Source: Sedimentisphaerales bacterium (GTDB lineage Bacteria > Planctomycetota > Phycisphaerae > Sedimentisphaerales > Anaerohalosphaeraceae). Taken from it: a stretch of 64,000 nt of DNA. Position 1 is the stretch's first letter. Each line of letters begins with the position of its first letter. The notes under the pieces are model-generated. The model saw only the letters and a list, made by a program, of their open reading frames with translations. It had not been told where the DNA came from and did no database searches. The stretch spans positions 1-64,000 of the forward strand of contig JANQGW010000220.1 of NCBI GenBank assembly GCA_028282905.1, in the 5' to 3' direction. Below are positions 1 through 8,556 of this stretch, one piece after another. The translations under genes and the position numbers were made by a program.

Positions 1-205
1 GACGGTAAAACGTTTGACGAATGTAAAGCTGCGCGTGATAAATGTTTTACTGAATTGAGAAAACGAACGGATTTCAAGGGCATGACATCTGATTCATGAA
101 CTTAAATTCGTAATCAGATGTCATGCCCTTGAAATCCGTTCGTTTTCTCAATTCAGTAAAACATTTATCACGCGCAGCTTTACATTCGTCAAACGTTTTA
201 CCGTC
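1..205. repeat. 94-bp perfect inverted repeat (fold-back) at window start
   Basis: Bases 1-94 are the exact reverse complement of bases 112-205, with a 17-base spacer (95-111). No mismatch was seen across the arms. A perfect arm of this length ending exactly at base 1, and running through the end of a coding sequence, is most easily explained as a fold-back chimera at a contig end, from amplification or assembly. A real palindrome is possible but would be unstable in vivo. The arm at 112-205 carries the coding sense of the small lipoprotein gene; the arm at 1-94 is probably the artificial copy. Confidence 0.9.
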
Positions 206-280
206 CTGATACCAATAGCTGGCACAGCCGGTCGTGAACAGAACCACCGCGACCAGCAACAGTTTTAATAGCAACTTCAT
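74..280 (-). CDS. small lipoprotein, C-terminus probably artefactual
   Basis: This encodes a 68-residue protein whose first 19 residues form a lipoprotein signal: MKLLL start, hydrophobic core and lipobox TTGC, with Cys19 as the predicted lipidated residue. The rest is charged and contains an E-C-x6-C pair. The start has a good AAGGGAG ribosome site, the same as that of the next upstream gene. I recognise no family. The reading frame crosses the hairpin loop near base 111 and its last residues are read from the mirror arm, so the stop at 74-76 is probably not the natural end. The true protein likely continues beyond the assembled sequence. It follows the 282-residue secreted protein gene on the same strand with a 32-base gap and could be co-transcribed. 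Confidence 0.55.
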   Translation of the reverse strand: MKLLLKLLLVAVVLFTTGCASYWYQDGKTFDECKAARDKCFTELRKRTDFKGMTSDYEFKFMNQMSCP

Positions 281-312
281 GTTTTCTCCCTTCCGGCATA
301 AAAATGATCAGC

Positions 313-1161
313 TTAATAATAATAGGACCGGGAATTGACATACCGCTCATCCAGACGACTTTGGCGGTATCGCAAACGATCCTGACGGGATTCATAACGA
401 CGCTCACGCTCTGTCGAGCGAAATTCTTTCCGGTCCATTCGCTCCTGGAAATCCCGCTCCTTGGCTTCTTCAATTCGGGCCAGTTGGTTGTCCTTACGCA
501 TCTCCTGCATTTCCGCTTTTCGTCGGGCAGCATCGGATTTTTTCTGCAAGACCATATCGGCAGCAAAGGATTTGAAATCATCAAGTTTGCCGATCTTATC
601 CAAGTAAGTCCAAACTCTTGCACATTGGTCCAGGCTCTTACGCATGTCCGATCGTACTTTTTGGCCATAGGCCTCCTTTTTCTTACAGATATCAACATAC
701 TGCTGCAATTCTGTCGTTTCCACCTCTGTCGAGAAAACGCCTTCATCAAGTGCGTGTCGCATCGCCACCTCGACAATCTGGTCCCACGAAGGGCGTTTTT
801 CGGGCAGGTCAACACCAAGGTCTTCGGGCAAATGATTTATCCGCAAAATTTGAGTATAAACTTTTGCGTCAAATTTCACCGGGATGTCTTGTTTGGAAAA
901 ATCAGAGGCCTTGTCAATTTTCAACAGGTAATCGGCCAGCATTTTCTGGATTTTTTTGACTTCGGAGCGTTTCTTTGTCAAAAATGGAATAAATTCCGTC
1001 ATAGCCTGCGAGCGAACCACCCAATATTCACCGGAACCTTTTTCCGGAAATGCGGGGACAGGTTCAATCTCAACAGCCTTTCTATCAACAGTTGGGGCTG
1101 AAATCAAAGGTACAGAAAGAATAAGAATGAGTGTGATATAGATCGCTTTTGTGTGCTTCAT
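313..1161 (-). CDS. secreted charged protein, unknown function
   Basis: This 282-residue protein has an N-terminal signal peptide (about 1-22: lysine-containing start, hydrophobic core ending LISA). The mature part is rich in Lys, Glu, Arg and Gln and looks mainly helical. From about residue 215 to the end it is strongly basic and polar, with repeated R-x-R-x-x-R-like patterns and a terminal S-Y-Y-Y. The start has AAGGGAG six bases upstream. I do not recognise a family. The Arg/Tyr-rich tail could bind nucleic acid, polysaccharide or a wall polymer, but that is only inference. It lies just upstream of the small lipoprotein gene, so the two may form one transcript. Confidence 0.6.
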   Translation of the reverse strand: MKHTKAIYITLILILSVPLISAPTVDRKAVEIEPVPAFPEKGSGEYWVVRSQAMTEFIPFLTKKRSEVKKIQKMLADYLLKIDKASDFSKQDIPVKFDAKVYTQILRINHLPEDLGVDLPEKRPSWDQIVEVAMRHALDEGVFSTEVETTELQQYVDICKKKEAYGQKVRSDMRKSLDQCARVWTYLDKIGKLDDFKSFAADMVLQKKSDAARRKAEMQEMRKDNQLARIEEAKERDFQERMDRKEFRSTERERRYESRQDRLRYRQSRLDERYVNSRSYYY

Positions 1162-1244
1162 GAGTTCTCCCTTTCAATTTTTGTTATTTATTCTCAAGAA
1201 ACCGCTGTTTGTTCGCGATTATTTTTGATTTCCGCAAAAAAAGG

Positions 1245-2555
1245 TCAGTTATTCATCGGATACCCTTCATTCAGTTCCCAATAGCCATCGGCTACTTTCT
1301 TTAACGGACGGCCATGTTCGGCACCCGGGTCAACATCATCTCTGAGAATTAAGATCAAATCCGAACAGACGGACGGATTATCATGAAAATACCCGTGTCC
1401 CAAAAAACCCTGGTCAATGTTCGACCGCACCAGATGAATCGTCGAAACTTCCCGCGTAAACTGCTTCTGCTGCTCGGTCAGGTTATCTGCGATAAATTGC
1501 CCTAACCGCTCAATACTGCTGAACAACCATTCGGAAAGGCCGATCGCTTTGTCCTGAGTGTTGGAGTAAATCGTAAACCGTTTGGGCAATCGAAACATTT
1601 CCTCCGAAATCACCCGCTGTTGAGCAACCTGCAGATCAAGGTCGGCCGCAGCCAGAATCAGATTTTGCAGCTTGAGCTGTTCATAGCCAATGCCGCATTC
1701 TTTCATAGGTAAAAACAACTCCCGCAGAGCTGTCAACGTCACATCCGTCCCCCGGCTGTGCGCGAGAATGTGAATCCGTTCAACCTCTTCGGTTTCCGCG
1801 ATAATTTTGATAGCAGTCTTTAAATGCCGGACGGCAAATTCGCCGGATTCCCGATCATAAAAATACCCGCGCAGACCTCCCTTGCCGGAAGGCCAACTGA
1901 AAATCATCGGAACACCTTTTCGCCCCATGAAATGCCACAGTTCCGCCATCACAAAAGCACTGCTCTCAAAGGTATTGGCGACGCCATGCACATACAGGTA
2001 AACATCCTTGTGGGCTGTTTGCGCAAGCCGCTCACGGATCACTTCTTTGGCAATCTCGATCTGTCGGTTCATTTCCGCCACATCTTCGGGATTTGCAATC
2101 ACTTCGTCGCCTTGACGAACATAACGAACCGGAATACGCTGCGAACGAACCATCTCCCGGACATCGGTTACCGACAGAGCAATTTTATTCTCCCGTTTTT
2201 CTTGGAGACTGTCCTGAACGATTTCCTCCCATGTTAACTCTTCGCCAAGCTGCACCCGGCAGATTCCAAAACCACTGCCCGGAGAACGCTGCATCGTATA
2301 AGACAGTTGACCTTCTTTGTCCTTGGCAGGGACACGGTCGGTCACATAGAGCACATCCACATAATCGGTCTGAAAATGCTCGGGAATTCCTTGGAAAATA
2401 TGCTGTTCATCGGCTTGCAGATAAAGATTGGGGGTAGGCATTAACATTCTTCGGCTTTGACAGCCAGCAAGAAATACAGTAAGCACCAGAGCAAAGGACA
2501 GCCCAAAACATTTCATCCGATGACGCTGCATAGCTTTGTCTTCACACCGTCCCAT
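1245..2555 (-). CDS. DUF900-type alpha/beta hydrolase lipoprotein
   Basis: The protein resembles the DUF900 family of alpha/beta hydrolases, which are of unknown substrate. Numbered from the start chosen here, it shows a beta-strand and oxyanion segment Y-L-Y-V-H-G (His190), a nucleophile elbow A-H-S-R-G with Ser267, and candidate catalytic histidines in G-H-G-Y-F-H (387/391). A lipobox L-A-G-C puts the lipidated Cys at residue 32, so it should be anchored in the membrane and face outward. The ATG at 2553-2555 is chosen because GGGGAG precedes it by five bases. A start at 2516 would give a tidier 18-residue signal, and the open frame extends back to 2612. No partner enzyme is adjacent, so the substrate cannot be read from context; an ester or lipid is plausible. 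Confidence 0.75.
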   Translation of the reverse strand: MGRCEDKAMQRHRMKCFGLSFALVLTVFLAGCQSRRMLMPTPNLYLQADEQHIFQGIPEHFQTDYVDVLYVTDRVPAKDKEGQLSYTMQRSPGSGFGICRVQLGEELTWEEIVQDSLQEKRENKIALSVTDVREMVRSQRIPVRYVRQGDEVIANPEDVAEMNRQIEIAKEVIRERLAQTAHKDVYLYVHGVANTFESSAFVMAELWHFMGRKGVPMIFSWPSGKGGLRGYFYDRESGEFAVRHLKTAIKIIAETEEVERIHILAHSRGTDVTLTALRELFLPMKECGIGYEQLKLQNLILAAADLDLQVAQQRVISEEMFRLPKRFTIYSNTQDKAIGLSEWLFSSIERLGQFIADNLTEQQKQFTREVSTIHLVRSNIDQGFLGHGYFHDNPSVCSDLILILRDDVDPGAEHGRPLKKVADGYWELNEGYPMNN

Positions 2556-2825
2556 TTTATCTCCCCGTAAAATATAGACTTCATGTTGCCAACAAGCACA
2601 GATCGAATACAAATGGTCAGGATTAAAACGATGCCGTTACGATTGAATCCCGGCTCATTCTGACTGTATTACTTTATGATATAGCAGTATTCTGTTTTGG
2701 CAAGTTAAAAATGACATTTCCAGACTTTTTCTGCCCAAAAAAATATAGTTGAGAAAATTACCGCAAAGCATGCCCAGAGCCGCCTCTAACCTCATAAGAT
2801 TAAAGGATTTTCGGCAAATCTGCTG

Positions 2826-4382
2826 CTACTTGAAATGATCATTAAGATAGGCCAGCATTTCACTGGCTGCCAATTGACGGCTGCCGGGACCAACGCGAAT
2901 ATAAAAATCTTCTTTACCCGTCTGCTTGACAAATACAGGCGTTGCGGCCGGCCGACAATCGACCACCAGCACGCCTCTATCGTCGATATGGTTGATCTCA
3001 AAATCAATCAGAGAAGCACATTCCAAGCCCAGGTGCTGTTTGATAAGATTATTGAAATGCAGCAGAAACTTGTCATCATTGGCAAAACCGTCCTGTTCGA
3101 TACCGAGAATATCGCCGTTGTCTTTGGCGCCCACCAGTAAGGTACCGCCACTGCTGTTGAGAAACGCCGCCAGCGTTTTCATACAGGCTATCTCGATTTC
3201 CTTGGCGGGTTTGCCCGCTTTCAGGTGCCACCGCAACGTGGACTTAAACTCCAACTGGTTATCTTCACCGCCGGCAATCACGGATAATAGCTCATCAGAT
3301 TTTTTTCCAGTATGACCGCTATAGGCAAATCGCTCATTGATCAACTGATTTTGGCGACGTAGCAGAAAGATCAAACCAATCACCATCGCCATCAGAGCAG
3401 CGCTGGTCCATACAAAAATCCAAACGGCTCTACGGTCAACCGCTTGCATCATGGCCGATTCGGGAACCAGCACCGCGAGATGCGTCTTTGAATGCCCCAT
3501 ATCCCAATGCTGAAATCGCCCCTGCCAGTCCTGACGGCCGTCCGAAAACTGGACCACCGCATCCAGCGGCATCCCTTCCTTGACCCAGGCAGATGCCGCC
3601 GCAACCGCCGCGGAATCTTTCAGGCCGGAAATATCTTTCCAAAACTCTCCCGGCCCCGACTCTGAATCCGTTAACAGCGATGAATACTCCAGCAGGTCCG
3701 CAATCTTCTTGTCCTGATACATGAGAAGTTGCGTTCCTGCAGAAAAGTCCATCGTTGTCATGTATAAAACAAAATCGTCGAGCGCGATATCAAATGCAAT
3801 CACACATAGCTCACCGCCGTCTAAAGTAAATGCCTGGGCAACAGTCACGCCCGGCTTCTGGTGTGCGTGAAAGGTATCAAGCCCACTCCATCTCACTTCA
3901 TTGTTATCAACGAATTTTAAAACTTCCTCAAACCAAGGATGTTCTTGAGTCGGCTGCTCAGGAGCCACACGCTGCCATTGGCCCGCAGTAAATATCCATT
4001 TCAACTCACGCCCCCGTGTGTCGGCCAACACGCATCCGCGAATGGACAGCGACGGGTTACGAAGAATCGGCAGGATGGCTGATTCAGTCGCTGTTAACGC
4101 AGAGCTTTCCAGAGAGATGACCCGGTTTTCGGCCAGTTGACGCGTCATTGTCAAACCATTAATAACCGGCAAAAAAAATGAGCCCATGCGCTGTTGAAAT
4201 TGCTCAGCCTGCTGATGAACCTGTTGCGAAATGGACTCTTTGCGTGCGTGAATACCCGCGTAATAGAGCCGGACAAAGGCCGCTGCCGTCAGAACCAGCA
4301 ACAGACCGGTCACCACCAGAATGCCCTGTGTCATCCGGGGACTCATTTGAAACAGCAATGGAACTCGGTTTTTGGTACCCAT
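2826..4382 (-). CDS. membrane sensor with C-terminal AlbA_2 (Schlafen-type) domain
   Basis: This 518-residue protein starts with a membrane segment (about 18-41), followed by a roughly 270-residue extracytoplasmic region of mixed alpha/beta pattern that resembles a Cache-type sensor, and a second membrane segment (about 318-345). The cytoplasmic part, about 375-500, matches the AlbA_2/Schlafen nucleic-acid-binding domain: N-Q-L-E-F-K-S-T, then L-A-A-F-L-N-S-S-G-G-T-L-L-V-G, then a D-I-L-G-I segment and a late Y-I-R-V-G. AlbA_2 domains are usually found in soluble putative regulators or defence proteins, so attachment to a transmembrane sensor is notable. An extracellular cue might be passed directly to nucleic acid binding. 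The next genes are not obviously linked in function. Confidence 0.7.
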   Translation of the reverse strand: MGTKNRVPLLFQMSPRMTQGILVVTGLLLVLTAAAFVRLYYAGIHARKESISQQVHQQAEQFQQRMGSFFLPVINGLTMTRQLAENRVISLESSALTATESAILPILRNPSLSIRGCVLADTRGRELKWIFTAGQWQRVAPEQPTQEHPWFEEVLKFVDNNEVRWSGLDTFHAHQKPGVTVAQAFTLDGGELCVIAFDIALDDFVLYMTTMDFSAGTQLLMYQDKKIADLLEYSSLLTDSESGPGEFWKDISGLKDSAAVAAASAWVKEGMPLDAVVQFSDGRQDWQGRFQHWDMGHSKTHLAVLVPESAMMQAVDRRAVWIFVWTSAALMAMVIGLIFLLRRQNQLINERFAYSGHTGKKSDELLSVIAGGEDNQLEFKSTLRWHLKAGKPAKEIEIACMKTLAAFLNSSGGTLLVGAKDNGDILGIEQDGFANDDKFLLHFNNLIKQHLGLECASLIDFEINHIDDRGVLVVDCRPAATPVFVKQTGKEDFYIRVGPGSRQLAASEMLAYLNDHFK

Positions 4383-4451
4383 AATACCTGATTTAAATTA
4401 TAATGTCAGGCCACCGATTGTCGAGGCAAAATCAGACTTATTTGTCTAAAG

Positions 4452-5825
4452 TTATCTCGACCGGACTTTTTTGGCAATTTTAGCCGGCTTATCGGGCATG
4501 GAATCAATCACTCGCTGAAGTTTCTTGCAGGCCATTTCTGCTTCCGTTCCACCTTGCCCGGCAGGAATCGGGTGTTTTTCCAGCACATCATTGGAAACAT
4601 CGTACAACCGGCCGTCGCCGTACAGTTTCCACCGCTGGTCACGTGCAAAACGGCATTCCAGCCTCGGCTTTCTCGTCGGATACGGGTTGTAGTACATAAA
4701 AATCGCTTCCCTGGGATTTCCGGCTTCCCCCTGCACCTGCGGCAAAAAGCTCACACCGTCACAGATAATATCCTGCGGTATCGGCACACCTGTCGCCTCG
4801 ACCATAGTTGGCCAAAAATCACTCAGGTCAATCAGATCGTTACACTCAACTCCCTCAGACAATCTGCCCGGCAAACATGCGACCAGCGGCACCCGCGTGC
4901 CGGCATCGGTCGTTTTATTTTTCCCTCCCCAAATCATTTCATCGCCCAGCCTGCTTGAGATGTCCCTATGAGTACCATTATCGCCGACAAATAAGATAAG
5001 CGTACTCTCATAAACGCCCGCCGCCTTCAGCGTATCCACAATCCTGCCGACACACTTGTCCATGTAGGCCACCATATCCCGGAAATTCTGCTGCCGGTCC
5101 TTGCATTTTCTGTCCGCACTGTCCGGCGTCGGATCAAACGGGTCATGCACCAGAATCATCGGATAATACACGCAAAACGGCTGGTCCTTATTGTCCGCGA
5201 TAAACCGGGTGACAAACTCATTACAAATATCCGGCCCGTACTGGTCCTTGCCAAACTGAATATTCTCGCCGTTCACATTCAGCAGCGGTCCCCAGAACCG
5301 GCTACCCAGCTTTTCCACCTGCCACAGGCACCACGTCTCAAAACCAGCCTCACCGGGAAGCATACCCTTGGCCCGTATCTCATCGGAATAATGCTCGGCC
5401 CCGTAAAGCTGCCACTTGCCCGCGATACAGGTCCGGTAGCCGGCCGCTTTAAACGAATGGGCGAATGTCTTCTCATCCCGCCCCAGCAGACTGAAATTGA
5501 CATAATTGCGAATATTGCTTTGTCCTGTCATGAGTTTGACCCGGCTGGGCGTACACAGAGGCTGCGCATAACAATGATTAAACCGAACTCCCTCTGATGC
5601 CAGTCTGTCAAGATGTGGTGTCTGATAGACATCACTGCCGTAACAGCCAAAACACTCATACCCAATATCATCGGCCATAATCAAAACGATGTTGGGTTTG
5701 GATTTACCGCCTTTGGACGCAAAGTCCTCGCTTGCCGTCAAACACCCCGCACCCAACGGCAGCATCGACAAAACCCCGCCAACCCCAACAGCCTTCAAAA
5801 ATGTCCTGCGATTATAAGTCCCCAT
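4452..5825 (-). CDS. secreted sulfatase (formylglycine type)
   Basis: This is a type I sulfatase that hydrolyses sulfate esters, probably of a polysaccharide. The metal-site motif A-D-D-I-G-Y-E follows I-V-L-I-M. The active-site motif C-T-P-S-R carries the Cys that a formylglycine-generating enzyme would convert; in the longer open frame it is residue 99. A Tat signal N-R-R-T-F-L-K followed by a hydrophobic stretch and G-A-G-C indicates export, possibly as a lipoprotein. The ATG at 5823-5825 is chosen over the upstream Met-rich extension (open to 5849) because it places the twin arginine near the N-terminus. Length of about 457 residues is normal for the family. No sulfatase-maturing enzyme is encoded in the window. 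The exact substrate is unknown. Confidence 0.9.
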   Translation of the reverse strand: MGTYNRRTFLKAVGVGGVLSMLPLGAGCLTASEDFASKGGKSKPNIVLIMADDIGYECFGCYGSDVYQTPHLDRLASEGVRFNHCYAQPLCTPSRVKLMTGQSNIRNYVNFSLLGRDEKTFAHSFKAAGYRTCIAGKWQLYGAEHYSDEIRAKGMLPGEAGFETWCLWQVEKLGSRFWGPLLNVNGENIQFGKDQYGPDICNEFVTRFIADNKDQPFCVYYPMILVHDPFDPTPDSADRKCKDRQQNFRDMVAYMDKCVGRIVDTLKAAGVYESTLILFVGDNGTHRDISSRLGDEMIWGGKNKTTDAGTRVPLVACLPGRLSEGVECNDLIDLSDFWPTMVEATGVPIPQDIICDGVSFLPQVQGEAGNPREAIFMYYNPYPTRKPRLECRFARDQRWKLYGDGRLYDVSNDVLEKHPIPAGQGGTEAEMACKKLQRVIDSMPDKPAKIAKKVRSR

Positions 5826-5899
5826 ATGATATCCCATCATCATTCCCATTCACTTTTCGTCATTTCCAACACCAACGTATCATTCCAAGCGTCACTTTT

Positions 5900-6040
5900 G
5901 TCATTCCGAGCGAAGCCGAGGGATCTATTTAAACAGTATCCCGGCTCTGCCGGGATTCCTCTTGGCATTTTGTCATACCGGGCTTGACCCGGTATCCAGT
6001 GTGAAACGACTGGATTCCCGTCTCCGCGGGAATGACAAAT
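5900..6040. repeat. dispersed palindromic intergenic repeats
   Basis: The gap between the sulfatase and the pseudopilin-like gene holds a string of short repeat units. One begins at about 5900 (gtcattccgagcgaagccga, followed by ggatctat). It is followed by cccggctctgccggg at about 5940-5954, ccgggcttgacccgg at about 5977-5991, and ggattcccgtctccgcggga at about 6011-6030. Related units occur at 8431-8515 and 16401-16470. Each contains a small GC-rich hairpin. They look like REP-type elements and not coding sequence. Confidence 0.8.
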
Positions 6041-6098
6041 CAAGACAACGCATAAGAGCTAAATTAAAAGCGAGTTGTTCGCTTTATTCTAAAAGCCC

Positions 6099-7022
6099 TC
6101 ACAAAACCAAAAACGAATCGCCCTCGCTTTTGGCGTCATTGGACGCATCCCGCCCGGTCGGCGCGGTGCCGCCCTGAATATCCTGATCGCTCGGATCCAC
6201 CTCCGCCGACCAGTACGTATAAATATTATCATTCCTCACACCGCAGTTCGGCTGTTTTTCATTAGCAGAATGACCATCGGCATAAACTACGTGTTGGCTT
6301 TCCCCTGTGCCCTTGACATCTTTATAGCGTCCAAAAGAACCCTTTACTTGCTTTGGATGATAGAGAGAATTGCCGTACTTATAACTATCTTCATCGTTGG
6401 CAGTAATAATCTGTGGATAGCCGTATTCACTTGGTTTCGACACAAAATCCCCCTTCTTCATCCAGGGATTCATGTCAGCGGCTACAGCAAACGCAGCACT
6501 CCTTAACTCATGCGCCGGATACTTACCATAGGGATTATGCATAACATAACTAACATGGTCATGCGGACTCGATCCAAAATCCCATAGGTTAACAACATCA
6601 AGATTCTTTGGGTTTTCGCCTGAAAACTCCTTCTCCTTTGAATTCGGGCAAATAAACGATTTGGGCGAGACATCTGCCTCTCTTATAAGCAAATACCAAC
6701 TGGCAGTAATCGTGCGTCCAGCCTCACGTTGCTCACCTTCAAAATCAGGTTTTTCCAAGTCAAAATTATAACCCAGTTCCTTTGACCACGGGCCATGCCC
6801 ACGCAATTGGGGAGCATAACCATCGTAGTCATTAGCGTACACTGAAATCGCTGTACCCAGCCCTTTTAAATTAGTGCCGCACACGACTCGCTTGGCAATT
6901 GGGCGAACGGGAGCTAAAGGCGGAGTAATAAACACAATGAAAAGTAAAAAGAAAAGTATTGAACATACCACAATTAATCCAACGCGTGTCAGCCCTTTGT
7001 TTCGATTGCGTGAATTCCTCAT
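6099..7022 (-). CDS. pseudopilin-like protein lacking the prepilin Glu5
   Basis: The layout is that of planctomycete pseudopilin-like proteins: short basic N-terminus, one membrane helix (about 10-35), then a globular domain with the usual markers, C-G-T-N-L-K-G-L-G-T-A-I near residue 50 and V-V-Y-A-D-G-H near the C-terminus. The cleavage motif normally reads G-F-T-L-I-E; here it is G-L-T-R-V-G, so the conserved Glu at +5 is absent and processing by prepilin peptidase is doubtful. The ATG at 7020-7022 has AAAGGA upstream. A GTG at 7049 in the same frame overlaps the lgt stop by four bases (GTGA) and would add nine residues. The function of these proteins is not established; they may be surface or secretion components. 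Confidence 0.75.
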   Translation of the reverse strand: MRNSRNRNKGLTRVGLIVVCSILFFLLFIVFITPPLAPVRPIAKRVVCGTNLKGLGTAISVYANDYDGYAPQLRGHGPWSKELGYNFDLEKPDFEGEQREAGRTITASWYLLIREADVSPKSFICPNSKEKEFSGENPKNLDVVNLWDFGSSPHDHVSYVMHNPYGKYPAHELRSAAFAVAADMNPWMKKGDFVSKPSEYGYPQIITANDEDSYKYGNSLYHPKQVKGSFGRYKDVKGTGESQHVVYADGHSANEKQPNCGVRNDNIYTYWSAEVDPSDQDIQGGTAPTGRDASNDAKSEGDSFLVL

Positions 7023-7045
7023 AACATGCGTTCCTTTCTGTTGGC

Positions 7046-8011
7046 TCACTTCTTTTTGTTGTTTTTGGGCGTCTCCTGCTCAATGGGTTTTCGTGTCAGG
7101 AAAAAGCTCAGCAGTATCGCCCCGGTGATGACCAGGTAGATGCCGATATTCTGCGAGACGGTGCCGCCTTTATAAATCGCCCACCAGGCCTGCTCAAACG
7201 GGTTGTCATCCCGCAGCGTCTCAAGGTAAAACCGCGTCGGCCCGTACAGCAGAAACATCACGCTCAGCGTCACGCCCGGCCGGCTGCGGCCAATCTTCCG
7301 CCAAAGGCCATACAATACCCCCGCCAGCAAAAACGCGTTCAGTGTCGAATAAATCTGCGTCGGAAGCACCGGCAAAGTATGATAAGGCCCATCCGTCACC
7401 GCCGCCAGCTGAGCCTCGGTTAACGTCTCTTTGGGCTTGAGATAGCCTTCCGCATCGTAATAATCTGCCGGCAAGTCAATCTTCGCCTCGCTGCGGTTGC
7501 GAGCATTATCCGGCCGTGTCTGGCTGTGAAACGCGGGACTGCCGTAGGGAAACTGGATCGCCACCGGCGTATCGCTGCACTTACCGAAACAGCAGCCATT
7601 CAGCAGACACCCCACACGACCAAATCCCAAGCCGACCATCAGCCCCACCGCCAGCACATCAAGATACATCCGCATCGGCAACTTCTGCTTCCACAGGTAA
7701 AACAGCAAAAACGCGATCGCCGTCAGCACACCGCCGAGAAACTCCAGCCCGCCCTGCCAGACGGCAAAGACCTCCATCGCCCTGCCCGCAAACTGGTCAT
7801 AATGGTGAATCACATAAAACACCCGCGCACCGACGATCCCGCTGATCAGCGCATACATCGCGACATTGACCACAAATTCGGGATTCTGCCCGACCCGTTT
7901 CATCATTCGCCGCATCAAAAACGCCGCGATCAGAAAGCCGACCACCATCATCGTGCCGTAGCTCTTGACGGAAATGTGCAGAAAAGGTATTTCGAAAAGC
8001 TCCGGGTGCAT
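7046..8011 (-). CDS. lgt: prolipoprotein diacylglyceryl transferase
   Basis: Lgt transfers diacylglycerol from phosphatidylglycerol to the lipobox cysteine of prolipoproteins in the inner membrane. The 321-residue sequence has several membrane helices and the family signature in the form F-G-R-V-G-C-L-L-N-G-C-C-F-G (about residues 129-142). W-Q-G-G-L-E-F is also present, and a late motif I-Y-S-T-L-N-A lies before the last helices. Compared with E. coli there is a hydrophilic insertion of about 60 residues between the signature and the C-terminal helices. The C-terminus is lysine-rich. The ATG is immediately next to the panD stop codon, so lgt is probably translated from the panD-lgt transcript. 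Several lipobox proteins in the window are likely substrates. Confidence 0.93.
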   Translation of the reverse strand: MHPELFEIPFLHISVKSYGTMMVVGFLIAAFLMRRMMKRVGQNPEFVVNVAMYALISGIVGARVFYVIHHYDQFAGRAMEVFAVWQGGLEFLGGVLTAIAFLLFYLWKQKLPMRMYLDVLAVGLMVGLGFGRVGCLLNGCCFGKCSDTPVAIQFPYGSPAFHSQTRPDNARNRSEAKIDLPADYYDAEGYLKPKETLTEAQLAAVTDGPYHTLPVLPTQIYSTLNAFLLAGVLYGLWRKIGRSRPGVTLSVMFLLYGPTRFYLETLRDDNPFEQAWWAIYKGGTVSQNIGIYLVITGAILLSFFLTRKPIEQETPKNNKKK

Positions 8012-8377
8012 CTACGCCTTCTTTTCAAGCATGGTAAAATCGTTCTTCTCGTCGCAGACGAGGACATTGGGCTTCAGCTGGCCCATTTCTTCCGGCGTGA
8101 AATAGCCGAAGTTCATGATAATCACGATATCCTGCGGGCTGAAATGCCGTGCCGCCGCGCCGAGAATAATGATATCCTTGCTGCCGGCCGGCGCTGGGAT
8201 CGCGTACGTCTCCAGCCGCTCGCCGTTGGTCACGTTGGCCACCAGCACCTCTTCATACGGCAAAATCCCGGCCGCCTTCATCATATTCTCATCGATACCG
8301 ATGCTGCCGGGGTAATCAATTTTCGTCTGGGTCACACGACCACGATGAATCTTTCCTTTTAACGCTTTTACAAACAT
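8012..8377 (-). CDS. panD: aspartate 1-decarboxylase proenzyme
   Basis: PanD decarboxylates L-aspartate to beta-alanine, the precursor joined to pantoate by PanC, which is encoded next upstream. The 121-residue protein is close to the usual 126. The self-cleavage site Y-P-G-S-I-G-I is at residues 22-28, with cleavage expected between Gly24 and Ser25 to make the pyruvoyl group. Family residues around N-V-T-N-G-E-R and G-A-A-A-R-H-F are present. The stop codon TAG abuts the lgt ATG. About 180 bases of repeat-containing DNA separate it from panC, so panC and panD may be co-transcribed but not tightly coupled. Confidence 0.95.
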   Translation of the reverse strand: MFVKALKGKIHRGRVTQTKIDYPGSIGIDENMMKAAGILPYEEVLVANVTNGERLETYAIPAPAGSKDIIILGAAARHFSPQDIVIIMNFGYFTPEEMGQLKPNVLVCDEKNDFTMLEKKA

Positions 8378-8430
8378 ATCTTCGTTTTTCCTGTCTTTAA
8401 CTTAAATCCGTCATCCCAAGCCATTCTCAC

Positions 8431-8515
8431 AGTCATTCCGAGCAAAGCCGAGGAATCTATTCAAACAGCCATCGCCAAAGGCGATTCCGATTGTCATTCC
8501 CGCGGAGGCGGGAAT
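8431..8515. repeat. dispersed intergenic repeat, second copy
   Basis: Two units lie in tandem in the panC-panD gap. One is gtcattccgagcaaagccga (then ggaatctat). The other is gtcattcccgcggaggcggg (then aatccag), with the small hairpin cccgcggaggcggg. Between them is a further hairpin, atcgccaaaggcgat. The first unit differs from the copy at 5900 by few bases. Confidence 0.8.
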
Positions 8516-8556
8516 CCAGTATAATTTGCTTTTTACTTTATGTATTATACCACAGT

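Noticed and set aside
304..1101. 265-codon plus-strand frame over the secreted-protein gene
   Set aside because: Shadow of the minus-strand gene, which has a signal peptide and good ribosome site.
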